Source: Pseudobacteriovorax sp. (lineage in GTDB: Bacteria; Bdellovibrionota_B; Oligoflexia; Oligoflexales; Oligoflexaceae). Taken from it: a DNA stretch of 64,000 bases. Numbering within the stretch: the stretch's first letter is position 1; each line of letters begins with the position of its first letter. The position numbers and the translations under genes were made by a program. Below, one piece after another: positions 53,131-62,819 of the stretch. Under the pieces are notes generated by a model. The model made no database searches and was not told the DNA's origin. It saw only the letters and a list, made by a program, of their open reading frames with translations. The DNA lies in the NCBI GenBank assembly GCA_013215145.1, contig JABSRP010000013.1, positions 62,001 to 126,000 of the forward strand, in the 5' to 3' direction.

Positions 53131-54025
53131 GGAGCTCAGCAAATGGGCCATTTTGATTCAGTCCGACTAATAACTCGCCCATTAGCTTTAATTCATACAC
53201 CTCGCCAATGGGTAATTTGTATGCTGAGATGGACTTGTTTTTGGGGTCGAAAACTTCGAGCCGGCCGCTTTCGAAAAGAAACCCCTGTCGAAGGTCGTCA
53301 GTTGCCATACCCACAAGATTATCGCCTGGAGCGATGCTGATGGATTGACCAATCCTGAGATTTTTTCCATATCTTTTAATTTTCTGATTGCATCCTACCC
53401 ACAGACTAAAGGGATCCTTTTGGATAAACCGTTGACCCGAGCATCGCGACAGCTTCTTTTTTTTGAAGGTATTATCTGGAGTCAAGGACTCAGAAACTAA
53501 ACGATTTCCGATAAAATGCCAGAAGTTACCCCCAAAATAGGCCATGCGTTTTCGGGCTAGGCGGTCTTCCGAGTATTTGAGTATGAGGTTTTTTTGAAGG
53601 TCAAAACGAAACATTTGATTGGCTGAGCCGAGGAAGATCTCATATGCACCTCCACTAATAAGATGCCTTACAGGTAAGTTGTCCGGGAGAGAAAAATAGC
53701 TCTGAGAGTTTATTTTAAGATCATGTTTTAATAGCCGCTGATCTGCCACCAACCACATAGTATTGTCGATGACATGTATATCGCTTCCTCTGGCTGTGGA
53801 TCCTACCTTGATGCGCGTGAGTTGATCTATGGTTGGGTTCCACTTCCAAAGGTACTGTTTGCCAAGAAAGTAGATTTCAGCTTTCGATCTTACATAAAGC
53901 CCGGAGAATGGCTTGTCGCCAGAAAGGCTGGCTGTTTGATTATCTGTGGGCTTTAAGGTTTTCGAAAAGGACTGATTTGATAGCGCGACTATGAAACTTA
54001 GAACTATCAATCGGAGCTGTCTCAA
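53087..54025 (-). CDS. Secreted protein, probable beta-propeller
   Basis: A 312-residue protein with a signal peptide (about residues 1-21). The mature part repeats strand patterns of ~45 residues with a closing aromatic (FLGKQYLWKWN, FLGSANQMFRFD, LWVGCNQKIKRYG), like a propeller, but no family is named. Two Cys at ~200-215 may pair. The start is TTG at 54025, overlapping the holA stop by four bases, so it is translated as the last gene of the ppk-ppx-holA group. Confidence 0.7.
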   Translation of the reverse strand: MRQLRLIVLSFIVALSNQSFSKTLKPTDNQTASLSGDKPFSGLYVRSKAEIYFLGKQYLWKWNPTIDQLTRIKVGSTARGSDIHVIDNTMWLVADQRLLKHDLKINSQSYFSLPDNLPVRHLISGGAYEIFLGSANQMFRFDLQKNLILKYSEDRLARKRMAYFGGNFWHFIGNRLVSESLTPDNTFKKKKLSRCSGQRFIQKDPFSLWVGCNQKIKRYGKNLRIGQSISIAPGDNLVGMATDDLRQGFLFESGRLEVFDPKNKSISAYKLPIGEVYELKLMGELLVGLNQNGPFAELLKNPYHHRLHTQTP

Positions 54026-55029
54026 TATATCCCCATCAATGATCCAATGATTTGATTAAACTTCAGCTCAGGTGAAGTGCTTTTTGTTTTAAATAGAATA
54101 TCAGCTTCGTGGCATTGAGACAAAGCCAACTTAAAATGACCTTCCTTTGTGGCTTGGCAGTAGTTAACAAAGTTCTGTAGAGCTCTTGGAGGCATTTTCA
54201 TGTGTTGCTTCATCTCCTGTTGAGAAAGTCCTTGCCTTGAAAATGCTTTAATTTTTAACGCTTTAATACAATGGTTTCTTAGAATCGCTAAGATTCCCAA
54301 ATGATTTGCATTACGTAAAAGTAAATCGTGTACCAGGAGCATTGCCTTGGCTGGTTGTTTGGCTACCAGAAAATTATCAAGAGCGAAGGCGTGATCTTCT
54401 TTCAGACAGTCTAAATACGGAGCCATTTTCTCTTGATCGAGAGGGCCTTCATTCTCATTAAAAATCAAACCCAGACGCTTAATTTCGTTTTCAAGAGTCG
54501 TAAGATTGTGACCCACAGTTTGCATTAAGAATTTCGCTGCATCCTGCTGGATAGTTAACTTATGCTTTTTGGCAAGGCCAACGAGAAACTTTGGAAGTTC
54601 AAACTGGTTTGGGTCATGGCAGGGGATTTGAAGTACACATTGCTTTTTCACAAACGCAGCTATTGCTTTTGGTATTGTATTTGATTTTGATACAAGGAGA
54701 ACTTGGTTTCGGATAGCGGTTTTTTCAGGTAAGTTACTAATAGTCGACCAAATTCTTGATTTTTTTTCTAATCCTTCACATACAATCGCATGAGATTCGC
54801 TAAACATGGTGTCTTGAGATAAATACTCCAAAAACTCAGGCTCTGTAATCTTCTCAGAATGAATTTTAAGATAGCTCTGACGGTTGCTAGCAACAAATTT
54901 ATCAATGGTCTTATTCACCAAAAAATGACTCGGACCAAAACAGATAATAAATCCTGGATTGTCCTTTTTCTTCCCTAGGGAGGACATGGCCTGAAGGTAA
55001 TGATTGAAGGTTAAGCGTTGGAAACTCAC
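54022..55029 (-). CDS. holA: DNA polymerase III delta subunit
   Basis: Clamp-loader subunit that opens the sliding clamp. A 335-residue protein with the HolA layout: N-terminal AAA-like domain (GFIICFGPSHFLVNKTIDKF), the middle NLTTLENEIKRL segment characteristic of delta, and a C-terminal collar domain. As usual for delta, there is no Walker A, so it does not bind ATP. GTG start, overlapping ppx by four bases. Confidence 0.93.
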   Translation of the reverse strand: MSFQRLTFNHYLQAMSSLGKKKDNPGFIICFGPSHFLVNKTIDKFVASNRQSYLKIHSEKITEPEFLEYLSQDTMFSESHAIVCEGLEKKSRIWSTISNLPEKTAIRNQVLLVSKSNTIPKAIAAFVKKQCVLQIPCHDPNQFELPKFLVGLAKKHKLTIQQDAAKFLMQTVGHNLTTLENEIKRLGLIFNENEGPLDQEKMAPYLDCLKEDHAFALDNFLVAKQPAKAMLLVHDLLLRNANHLGILAILRNHCIKALKIKAFSRQGLSQQEMKQHMKMPPRALQNFVNYCQATKEGHFKLALSQCHEADILFKTKSTSPELKFNQIIGSLMGIY

Positions 55030-56615
55030 TGGATTCGGTCCTCAATTGAGACATCACAATTCCAAGCTTTGGAAAGTGCTTTGGCCTCTTTTCTTAGTGC
55101 TTGTTTTTCGGCAGCAATGGACTCCGTGTCTTTGTGTACAAGAGTCAAAGTTAGTGTCCCTCGGCTAAAACCTACATCAATCTCTTTTACTTTGTTCAGT
55201 CGACTTCTATTGGCACAGCGTGCTGTCCTAATGCAGGCCCCAAGAAAGTTAACTAATCGAATGCGTCCCCGTAGGTAAGGAAATTCTTTAAGCCTTTGAT
55301 CGTCAGCAACACGTTTGCGCGAAAATCTATTGATGAGGGCGATAACATGCTTTTCTTCCCTAGAAAATCCAAGAAGATTGCTATTGGCTATCAGGTAATA
55401 ACTGTGTTTATGATAGGAATTGAAGGAAATAAACTTTCCCGCTTCATTCAGATAGGCAGCTGATTCTAATAGAGTTTTGCTATCAAATAGCTCTTTTGGT
55501 AATTCCGCCTTCGGCAATACATTAAGACACTTTTGAAAAACAAGAACTGCTGTAGCTTGAGTGGCCTCGGCAAAGCTCGCGTCGATTTTCAATTTGGTTC
55601 CGAAGCCTCTTACACTGCGCCAACGTTGGTTGAATGTTAATGAATCAATGTTGTAGTCTAGTCTCTGAAGTGTGTCTAAAACAATACCTTCACGGATACC
55701 GTAGGTCGAGATCGTCCAACTATCGACTTCAAATAGCTTGGAAACACTATAAAAAATCTCAGCACCTGCAAGGATGGTTTCAGATCGTTTCGTATCAATT
55801 TGATAGTATTCTTTAATGAGTTTAGGGTCTCGTAACTGATTGAGACGGTCGATGATGATTTTCAAATCGGAACTTGGGAAATGATAACCATTCGGTTCGC
55901 TGAGCACCTTATTTGTCATCTCTAAATGATGTAAGCGTGCTAGGGCTTTTGCTGTGCCAGATGTTCCAAATCCTTGGCTAATTGTGAAATTAATAGCATC
56001 TTGAGATAGCGGCGCCGTCCTAGTCAGAATATGGTTTTTTAGTCGTTTGAGTTTGCTATCATCAGGAGGCATTAAATCAAAAAACCTTTTACTGCTTGTT
56101 AATGCCCCAAGTTTGATCGAAGTCATAAAGTAGGTTTTTTCATTGCGACCAATAACTATTTCCGTCGACCCACCACCAATATCTAGACCAAGGGTTAAGT
56201 GATCGTTGAGTTTGTGGCAGTATCTCATTCCCAAATAGGTCAGGCGGGCTTCTTCTAGACCATCAATAATTTCGACCTTTAGTCCAGTCTCCTTAGCGAT
56301 CCGATCGATGATTTCTTCGTAATTTGAGGCCATTCGCGTTGCCTGAGTGGCTAGTACTCGATATTGAGGCTGGTAAGGCTCGGCAATATGTTTCATGACC
56401 TTTAAAGCAGCAATGCCAAGATCGATTTTATCGCGACCAATTTCTGATCCATGAACAAGGCTTTCACCGAATCGAACTGATTCTTTATGTGAGTCCAAAA
56501 CTTCAATCTGGCCCGACTGATTTACACGCGCGATGAGCAGATGGAACGAATTGGTTCCAATGTCGATGGCTGCAACCGTTACGTTTTGTATATTTTTCGG
56601 GACAGTGTCTGGCAC
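55026..56615 (-). CDS. ppx: Exopolyphosphatase / guanosine pentaphosphatase
   Basis: Hydrolyses long-chain polyphosphate from its end or pppGpp to ppGpp. The Ppx-GppA ATPase-fold core shows AAIDIGTNSFHLLI, TLGLDIGGGSTEIVIG and GFGTSGTAKALA; the C-terminal HD-like helical region (about 310-500) follows. Length 529 fits the long form. GTG at 56615 shares a base with the ppk stop. Ppx or GppA function cannot be separated by sequence alone; the ppk neighbour favours Ppx. Confidence 0.95.
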   Translation of the reverse strand: MPDTVPKNIQNVTVAAIDIGTNSFHLLIARVNQSGQIEVLDSHKESVRFGESLVHGSEIGRDKIDLGIAALKVMKHIAEPYQPQYRVLATQATRMASNYEEIIDRIAKETGLKVEIIDGLEEARLTYLGMRYCHKLNDHLTLGLDIGGGSTEIVIGRNEKTYFMTSIKLGALTSSKRFFDLMPPDDSKLKRLKNHILTRTAPLSQDAINFTISQGFGTSGTAKALARLHHLEMTNKVLSEPNGYHFPSSDLKIIIDRLNQLRDPKLIKEYYQIDTKRSETILAGAEIFYSVSKLFEVDSWTISTYGIREGIVLDTLQRLDYNIDSLTFNQRWRSVRGFGTKLKIDASFAEATQATAVLVFQKCLNVLPKAELPKELFDSKTLLESAAYLNEAGKFISFNSYHKHSYYLIANSNLLGFSREEKHVIALINRFSRKRVADDQRLKEFPYLRGRIRLVNFLGACIRTARCANRSRLNKVKEIDVGFSRGTLTLTLVHKDTESIAAEKQALRKEAKALSKAWNCDVSIEDRIQ

Positions 56616-58834
56616 TATTTTTTCTTGCCTTTCAGGTTCAATTCCTTTCTGGAATCGCGCTTTGCTATAGGGCGTCGCTTCTCTTTGGAAGGGTTATGCC
56701 AAATCGCAGTCTCATACGGAAGGGATTTTATTCCTTTTTCTCGAACAAACTCAATGAGGCGATATTGCGCACGTACAGGCTCCTCATTCTTCTTCCGCTT
56801 TACTGCTTCGTAACCGCCAGACTCTACTAATCTTTTCGATTTAACGTTGTCCTGCCAGTAAGTTGCCATGATCTCGTTCAGGATCCGGTTCCGAATCCCA
56901 TCGTTAAGGATTGGGAACATGATTTCAATACGTCTATCCAAATTACGAGGCATCAAATCGGCAGAGCTAAGATAGACCTTACCACCCGTATCGTGATGAA
57001 AATAATAAATACGGGTATGCTCTAAAAACCTATCTACAATGGACCTTACCTCAATATTTTCGCTTAGGCCCTTCACTCCAGGGATTAAGCAACAGATACC
57101 TCTGATGATGAGTTGAATCGTAACGCCAGCTTGTGATGCCTCGTACAATTTATCTATGATGTCCTTATCAACAAGCGCATTGAACTTTCCAATGAAGAGA
57201 CCGTCTCCTGATTTACGGTGGGCTTCGATTTCTGCATCAATCAGAGCTATAAATCTCTCTCGTAGGTTTAGTGGGGAAGCAAAAATCTTACGAAATTGCG
57301 GCTGTACCGGTGCGGTGATTGACTGTTCGGCCGTAAAGACGTTGAAGCCAGTGAGCAAATTGAAGAGCTCGGAAATATCACGCCCGAAGTCAGGGTCCGC
57401 CGTAATCAAACCAACATCTGTGTAGACTTTGGCTGTCGAGCTATTGTAGTTGCCCGTTGAAAGATGGCAGTACCGACAAATCTTGTCGTGCTCTTGACGT
57501 ACAACTAAGATGGCCTTGCTGTGTGTTTTAAGTCCAATAAAACCGTAAACGACATTGACGCCGGCCCGTTCCAGGCGACGAGCCCAAGTGATGTTGTTTT
57601 TTTCGTCAAACCTTGCCTTTAATTCGACTACGGCAGTGACTTGTTTTCCACTGCCTACAGCCTCAATAAGGGCATCTATTATGGGAGAATCACCTGAAGT
57701 ACGGTAAAGAGTTTGCTTAATCGCTAGTACTTTTGGATCTCTCGCCGCCATTCTCAAAAACTCAATAACCGTATAAAAACTCTCGAACGGATGATGTAGC
57801 AGAATGTCCTGATCCTGGATGATGGAAAAAATATTTGAGTTTTTCCGAAACTGCGATGGAATCCGAGGGTTAAATGGTTCGAACTTAAGGGTGCTCAGAG
57901 GTAAACGATAAAGCTCAAAAAGGCTATTAAGCCCTACAGGACCCTCGACCTCGTAGACGTCACTTTTCTGTAGGCCTATCGTTCTCAATAGAAAAGCTAG
58001 TAGATGGCTAGGAATGTCGGCAGAGGTCTCGCATCGTATAGCTTTTGCCTGGTCTCTAGCTTTGACTTGATTTTGAACCGATTGTAGCAGGTCGACAACT
58101 TCATTTTCCAAAAGAGAGATATCTAGATCTCTAGTGACTCGAATGTGGTGAATTCCGCTTATTTCTAATCCCCAAAACAAGGAGTCGATAAATTGAGAAA
58201 TGATCTCTTCTAAAAGAATGTATTTATTTGTCTCAACTTTGACAAACCTTGGTAAGACGTGAGGTACCTCGACAAATGCAATTGGTGGAATATCGAACTT
58301 ATTCCATTGGCTACTTTTGAATTCGATGAGGAGATACTGGGTAAGGTTTGTTAGGAAAGGAAAAGGATGAGCTGGATCCACAGCAAGTGGTGTCAGTATT
58401 GGATAAATACTGGAATGAAAATAGGATTTTAGATTTTTCTGATCTTGGGCTTTCAGTTCTTTGAAGCCAACAATCCCAACCCCAGCTTCAAGGAGTTCTT
58501 CTTTTGCTTTGTCGTATGTCCGATAAAGGTCTTCCAAAAAGGTTTCCGTTTTGGGGCGTATAGAACCGAGGATATCTGGATTTTGGGAAGAGTCGGGACT
58601 ATCGTTTGGCGAGAGCCCTTCCGACGTAGTTTTTTTCTTACCAGCCACGCGAACCATAAAAAATTCATCTAGATTGTTGTAGGCTATCGCGATAAATTTG
58701 AGTTTCTCTAGAGTCGGTGTCGATTCTGCTTTTGCTTCAGCCAATACACGGGTATTGAAATCTAACCAGCTTATTTCGCGATTGAAGTAGCGTGGAATCG
58801 CCGGTTTGGCGGCGTTAGGAAATGGACTGGACAT
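56615..58834 (-). CDS. ppk: Polyphosphate kinase 1
   Basis: Makes polyphosphate from ATP through a phospho-His. The N-domain starts YFNREISWLDFNTRVL, and the two catalytic His regions are intact: GLKTHSKAIL, followed by CHLSTGNYN, and later YYFHHDTGGKVYLSSADLMPRN. Length is about 739 residues. ATG at 58834 follows GGGA; a TTG four codons upstream is the alternative. It heads the ppk-ppx-holA-propeller operon. With Ppx next door, the pair sets polyphosphate levels. Confidence 0.97.
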   Translation of the reverse strand: MSSPFPNAAKPAIPRYFNREISWLDFNTRVLAEAKAESTPTLEKLKFIAIAYNNLDEFFMVRVAGKKKTTSEGLSPNDSPDSSQNPDILGSIRPKTETFLEDLYRTYDKAKEELLEAGVGIVGFKELKAQDQKNLKSYFHSSIYPILTPLAVDPAHPFPFLTNLTQYLLIEFKSSQWNKFDIPPIAFVEVPHVLPRFVKVETNKYILLEEIISQFIDSLFWGLEISGIHHIRVTRDLDISLLENEVVDLLQSVQNQVKARDQAKAIRCETSADIPSHLLAFLLRTIGLQKSDVYEVEGPVGLNSLFELYRLPLSTLKFEPFNPRIPSQFRKNSNIFSIIQDQDILLHHPFESFYTVIEFLRMAARDPKVLAIKQTLYRTSGDSPIIDALIEAVGSGKQVTAVVELKARFDEKNNITWARRLERAGVNVVYGFIGLKTHSKAILVVRQEHDKICRYCHLSTGNYNSSTAKVYTDVGLITADPDFGRDISELFNLLTGFNVFTAEQSITAPVQPQFRKIFASPLNLRERFIALIDAEIEAHRKSGDGLFIGKFNALVDKDIIDKLYEASQAGVTIQLIIRGICCLIPGVKGLSENIEVRSIVDRFLEHTRIYYFHHDTGGKVYLSSADLMPRNLDRRIEIMFPILNDGIRNRILNEIMATYWQDNVKSKRLVESGGYEAVKRKKNEEPVRAQYRLIEFVREKGIKSLPYETAIWHNPSKEKRRPIAKRDSRKELNLKGKKK

Positions 58835-58935
58835 AGGAAATCCCAAAATGACGTGTTTTACAGTGATTGTTTCAAATTACCATATTTTTGCGCGTGTAAA
58901 CCTTACCCAGCTTAGCTTATAGAATTGGAGTTATA

Positions 58936-60357
58936 GTGCAATACCCATTGATGAAAATCTGTCTGAGCACCTTATTATTATCAGCTTTCGGCTGTGGTGA
59001 CAGTGACAATGATAGAAATCTTGGCGGGAGCCCAAGTCAGTTAAATCGCGCTGATTTAGCCAAATTTTATGATCGTAGCCCAAAGCTTTCTGATGATGGC
59101 AGCAAGGTGATTTTCTTGTCTGAACGAGTGATCGATGAGGATGCTATTCCGACTGCAAAATTATACTTATGGCAATCAGGGAGTGAATTGCTGCGTCTAG
59201 ACACGAAGGTTGCTGGCACGGAATCGGCGAGTGTGGTTGCTGCAGATATCTCAGGCGATGGTGTCTGGGCGGCATTGGCCTATGTTAGCGAGGCGGAAGA
59301 CGCGGGCCTAAACTATAGTTTGTGGCTGGTCTCCGTAAATACTGAGACGACAATCGAGATTACTCTGCCTAGTTTGGCTGATGTTAGGGCCTTGGAATTT
59401 GTGGATGGTGGCAATGCTTTATCAATAGATTGGACATCGTCTGATGGTGAATCTTTTGTGAGCCTTTTTCCTTACGATGCCACAAGTGGTGCGGTTTCTG
59501 CTGCAACAAGCACGGGCGCTGGTGAGGGCCAAACGAAGTCTTTGAAGGTTGGTGATGCCACCTATATTCTCACGGAAAAGGTGCAAGCGAACGAGGCTTC
59601 TATCGATTTAAATCTTTATACTTTCGATGGTGCGACGCTAAGTGGACCGGTTACTATTTCTGAAGCATCCGTCGATGATAGTTTTTTTAGTGGGCTTACA
59701 TCGGAAGGACCTATTACCTACATTCCACTTTCAACGATCAAAAAGAAAAAACAGCAAGGTGATCTGACCAACCTTGAAACAGGGGAGCCCATCGATGCCT
59801 TCATCCAAATGAATCACGAGTTCAAGGCATATGGATTTACTGGAATTGAAATAGAAACAAGCGACTTTTTAAATTCTGAAACCGGTTATCCTGCGCTAGA
59901 GGCATTTCAGGTCTTCGGGACAAGGGCTGTTGGTGATGTTACACTCGTTCTGGGAGGCGATTATTATGTTTGCCAGAACGGCACACATTTTGGAGCTGGA
60001 TTCACTTTGGTGAATCATGCAACTAATGCGTCGATTAACTTTTTAGTGGCTACGGAATCACCAGAATCCGGGGGTAATCCTTTGCCAACAAGTCTCGTGA
60101 CGGACGCTTGCGCTGTCATTCAACCAGGATTGTTGATTACGTCCCTTTTTGAGAACCGAATCACATCGTTTGACGTTAGCACAACTGATAACCAGACATT
60201 TGCTCTAACCTTCGAATCTTGGGACTCCGGTGATCCTGAGATCTATCACACGACATTTACGATTTCGGATTTTTCTAGTTCAGCGAATGCTTTGACATCT
60301 TTTGTAAGTGGAGAAACATTTACAGCGGTCTCGAGTAATCCCTTTACATTTGAGTAA
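58936..60357 (+). CDS. Lipoprotein with probable beta-propeller
   Basis: A 473-residue lipoprotein: signal peptide with lipobox SAFGC (Cys20) followed by Gly-Asp, then a long strand-rich, Ser/Thr/Asp-rich region. The FYDRSPKLSDDGSKVIFLSE stretch resembles TolB/WD40-type propeller blades, and similar DxxxDG turns recur (DISGDGVWAALAYV). The start is GTG 58936, five bases after GGAG. It is divergent from ppk and overlaps ribF by 14 bases. The function is unknown. Confidence 0.75.
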   Translation: MQYPLMKICLSTLLLSAFGCGDSDNDRNLGGSPSQLNRADLAKFYDRSPKLSDDGSKVIFLSERVIDEDAIPTAKLYLWQSGSELLRLDTKVAGTESASVVAADISGDGVWAALAYVSEAEDAGLNYSLWLVSVNTETTIEITLPSLADVRALEFVDGGNALSIDWTSSDGESFVSLFPYDATSGAVSAATSTGAGEGQTKSLKVGDATYILTEKVQANEASIDLNLYTFDGATLSGPVTISEASVDDSFFSGLTSEGPITYIPLSTIKKKKQQGDLTNLETGEPIDAFIQMNHEFKAYGFTGIEIETSDFLNSETGYPALEAFQVFGTRAVGDVTLVLGGDYYVCQNGTHFGAGFTLVNHATNASINFLVATESPESGGNPLPTSLVTDACAVIQPGLLITSLFENRITSFDVSTTDNQTFALTFESWDSGDPEIYHTTFTISDFSSSANALTSFVSGETFTAVSSNPFTFE

Positions 60358-61297
60358 GTATCTCTAACGCCGTTTTGCAGTCTTTCGAGATTTGTGCTTT
60401 TAATTCCTGAAGAGAAGGGAATTTTTTCTCTTCTCGAATCCGTTTTACAAACTCAAGTTTGACCTGAGATTCATAAAAATCCTCACGATCTCCCCCTAGT
60501 AGATGCACTTCCACGGAAACGTCAGCATTTTTTTCTACCGTAGGTTTGCTTCCAACATTGACTACTGCGCGGATACTTTCGCTGGAACCCTTGGGAAAGC
60601 TTACCAAGCAGGCGTAAACGCCTTTTTGGGGGATTAGGTCACGGTCTGGTTCTAGGTTGGCTGTTCGAAATCCAATGGAACGACCCAGTTTCCTGCCATG
60701 GACAACACGACCAAAAATAAAATAGGGCCGTCCTAACAATTCCATAGCTTCCTGAACATGACCTCTCTGAATGGTACTACGTATGCGTGTACTACTAATG
60801 ATTTGACCTTGTTCATCCCTAGCAGCCTGAACAACCGTCACATTAATATCTCTTTTCTTTGCTTCTATCTGCAGGTACTCGGTATCACCAGAACGATTTT
60901 TGCCGAATCTAAAATCGTGCCCGACAATGATGTTTTTGGCATTGAGGTCTTTTAAAAGTAACCTTTCCAAAAAGGTTTTTGGTGCTAGATCGGCAATTTT
61001 TTGATCAAACTCCAGGATTACCAAGAAATCAAAACCATACAATTTACAGGCTTCAATCTTATCTGAAAGAGAAAAGATTCGTTTCGGGGCTTGAGCCGGG
61101 CTAAAAAATTCTTTTGGAGTTGGGTCGAAAGTTATGACGCCTTTTTTGACAGGGAAAGTTGGCTTATAGCTGACAACCTTTTCAAATAAGTTTTGATGGC
61201 CCAGGTGGCACCCGTCAAAGTTACCTAATGTGACAGAGCAACAGAAGTCTCCCATGTCTGATCTTGAATATTCATGGGTTCCCCTGAATATTTCCAA
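60344..61297 (-). CDS. ribF: Bifunctional riboflavin kinase / FAD synthetase
   Basis: Makes FMN and then FAD. The N-terminal nucleotidyltransferase has TLGNFDGCHLGH (HxGH-type) and STRIRSTI; the C-terminal kinase domain has HGRKLGRSIGFRTANL, PQKGVYA and NVGSKPTVE. Length 317 is standard. The start is TTG 61297 with GGAG eight bases upstream. It stands alone; no FMN riboswitch is visible in its leader. Confidence 0.97.
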   Translation of the reverse strand: MEIFRGTHEYSRSDMGDFCCSVTLGNFDGCHLGHQNLFEKVVSYKPTFPVKKGVITFDPTPKEFFSPAQAPKRIFSLSDKIEACKLYGFDFLVILEFDQKIADLAPKTFLERLLLKDLNAKNIIVGHDFRFGKNRSGDTEYLQIEAKKRDINVTVVQAARDEQGQIISSTRIRSTIQRGHVQEAMELLGRPYFIFGRVVHGRKLGRSIGFRTANLEPDRDLIPQKGVYACLVSFPKGSSESIRAVVNVGSKPTVEKNADVSVEVHLLGGDREDFYESQVKLEFVKRIREEKKFPSLQELKAQISKDCKTALEILTQM

Positions 61298-61483
61298 AAA
61301 GATACTCCTAGTCTAGGTTTAAAGGCTTTTTTAGCCCGTCCCTTTTATCAAGTCTCAATATACCATGCAACTAGTCTTAAGAGTTTGATCAAAGGGTTGC
61401 TGATTTGCTAGGTTTGATGGCTAGTTGACTTAGATTTGAGGGTCGCGTTACCAATATGGCGACGATAACGGAGTTACATTAGA

Positions 61484-62326
61484 TTGGAACAAAAAATGCC
61501 AAAAATTTCGGGTAAAACGCCTAAATATGGAATCTTAGGATCTCCCATTGCCAAATCTCTTTCTCCAGCCATTCATAATCATGCGATATCAGAGCTTGGG
61601 CTCGATGCCTTATACGTTCCGATTCCATACGACGGGGAGGATATAAACGGCTTGATAGAATGGCTTCCAAAGTTGGGATATGCGGGAATAAATATCACTG
61701 TTCCGTTTAAAGAGAAAGTGGCTGCAGCTTTGCCACAAATAGTTTTGGACTCTGTAAATACCCTTCGGTTTGATGCTGATAGCCAACCAAAAGCTATTTC
61801 CACAGATGGTAAAGGGTTTTATCGCGCGTTGGAAAGGGAGTGTCATCCGGGAGATTTTGATCAAATTATCGTGTTGGGAAGCGGTGGTGCAGTCATTTCA
61901 ATCCTTGACTACTTTTATCAGAAGCACCCTCAAATCAGAACGCAAGTCATCAGGCGCTCAACACGAAATGATGAGAGAATACAGAAAATCTGTTGTGGGA
62001 ATGCGAAGTTTAAGTCCTTCGACCCCTCTAGTATTCCCTCTGCATTGGAGGACGGGAAAAACGCTTTGTTTATCCAAGGGACTAGTGCGCCTATGCACGG
62101 CAATCCCCTATCAGACTTTGCAAACGAGTTGGACAGACTTGAAGGGTTCTTGGTCGATATAACTTATGGCTACCCATCTGATCTACTTAAATCTGGTAAG
62201 TCAAAGGGTCTAAAAACTCAAGATGGACTCCCGATGCTAATTGAGCAGGCTAGAGTGTCTCAGGAGTTTTGGTGGAACAAGTCTGCGTCCTACGATGAAA
62301 TTTTGAGAGTTCTTTCTAATTCATAA
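61484..62326 (+). CDS. aroE: Shikimate dehydrogenase
   Basis: NADP-dependent reduction of 3-dehydroshikimate in aromatic amino-acid synthesis. YGILGSPIAKSLSPAIHN binds substrate, and NITVPFKEKV provides the catalytic Lys; the paired Asp is in STDGKGF. The Rossmann loop IVLGSGGAVIS follows, and DGLPMLIEQA closes the family pattern. Length 280 is usual. The start is TTG 61484 (an ATG four codons on is the alternative). No other aro genes are close. Confidence 0.95.
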   Translation: MEQKMPKISGKTPKYGILGSPIAKSLSPAIHNHAISELGLDALYVPIPYDGEDINGLIEWLPKLGYAGINITVPFKEKVAAALPQIVLDSVNTLRFDADSQPKAISTDGKGFYRALERECHPGDFDQIIVLGSGGAVISILDYFYQKHPQIRTQVIRRSTRNDERIQKICCGNAKFKSFDPSSIPSALEDGKNALFIQGTSAPMHGNPLSDFANELDRLEGFLVDITYGYPSDLLKSGKSKGLKTQDGLPMLIEQARVSQEFWWNKSASYDEILRVLSNS

Positions 62327-62338
62327 AAAAGTAGAAGA

Positions 62339-62767
62339 TTAGTTGTAAGCCGAGACATCAAAATAAAGGTACTCGCCCACGAGTCCAACAGGATCCTTAA
62401 AATAAACACTTCTACCGTCTTTTCGGTCATAGGGGCCCTTAAGTATTTCTGCACCTTTACTTGAGATGTGGTTGGCAAATCGATCGACATCATCAGCCGA
62501 TTTAGCATAAAAACCATAGTGATCGAGCGCTTGGTATCCTGCTTTTTCTACGATCTCAGACTCAAGGCCATGTTCAGGTTTTTGTACCGCCATTTTTGGC
62601 GTTTTAACGGCTAGTACGTCAGAACCAGCTAAAAAGAAGAACATTTCTCCACGATCCTCTAACAATCGAAGCCCAAGAGTCTCAATAAACCATGTTTTTG
62701 CTGCCGAAATGTCTTTTACGACCAAACCCATGTGATTGAGGCCTTCTATGCTAAAATTACTGGACAA
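62339..62767 (-). CDS. VOC-superfamily (glyoxalase/dioxygenase fold) protein
   Basis: A 142-residue protein of two beta-alpha-beta-beta-beta modules. GLNHMGLVVKDISAAKTWF gives the first metal-ligand His, ALDHYGFYAKSADD the second, and GLVGEYLYFD a likely Glu. Such proteins are lyases, epimerases or resistance enzymes; I cannot choose. The best start is TTG 62767, with AAGGAG six bases upstream; the longer frame to 62848 would run into the queG start region. A methylmalonyl-CoA epimerase role is possible given the mutase, but unsupported. Confidence 0.8.
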   Translation of the reverse strand: MSSNFSIEGLNHMGLVVKDISAAKTWFIETLGLRLLEDRGEMFFFLAGSDVLAVKTPKMAVQKPEHGLESEIVEKAGYQALDHYGFYAKSADDVDRFANHISSKGAEILKGPYDRKDGRSVYFKDPVGLVGEYLYFDVSAYN

Positions 62768-62819
62768 TTGCGACTCCTTTAGATACTTGGTAATCTTGTT
62801 GTTCAACCGTGACAAAGAT

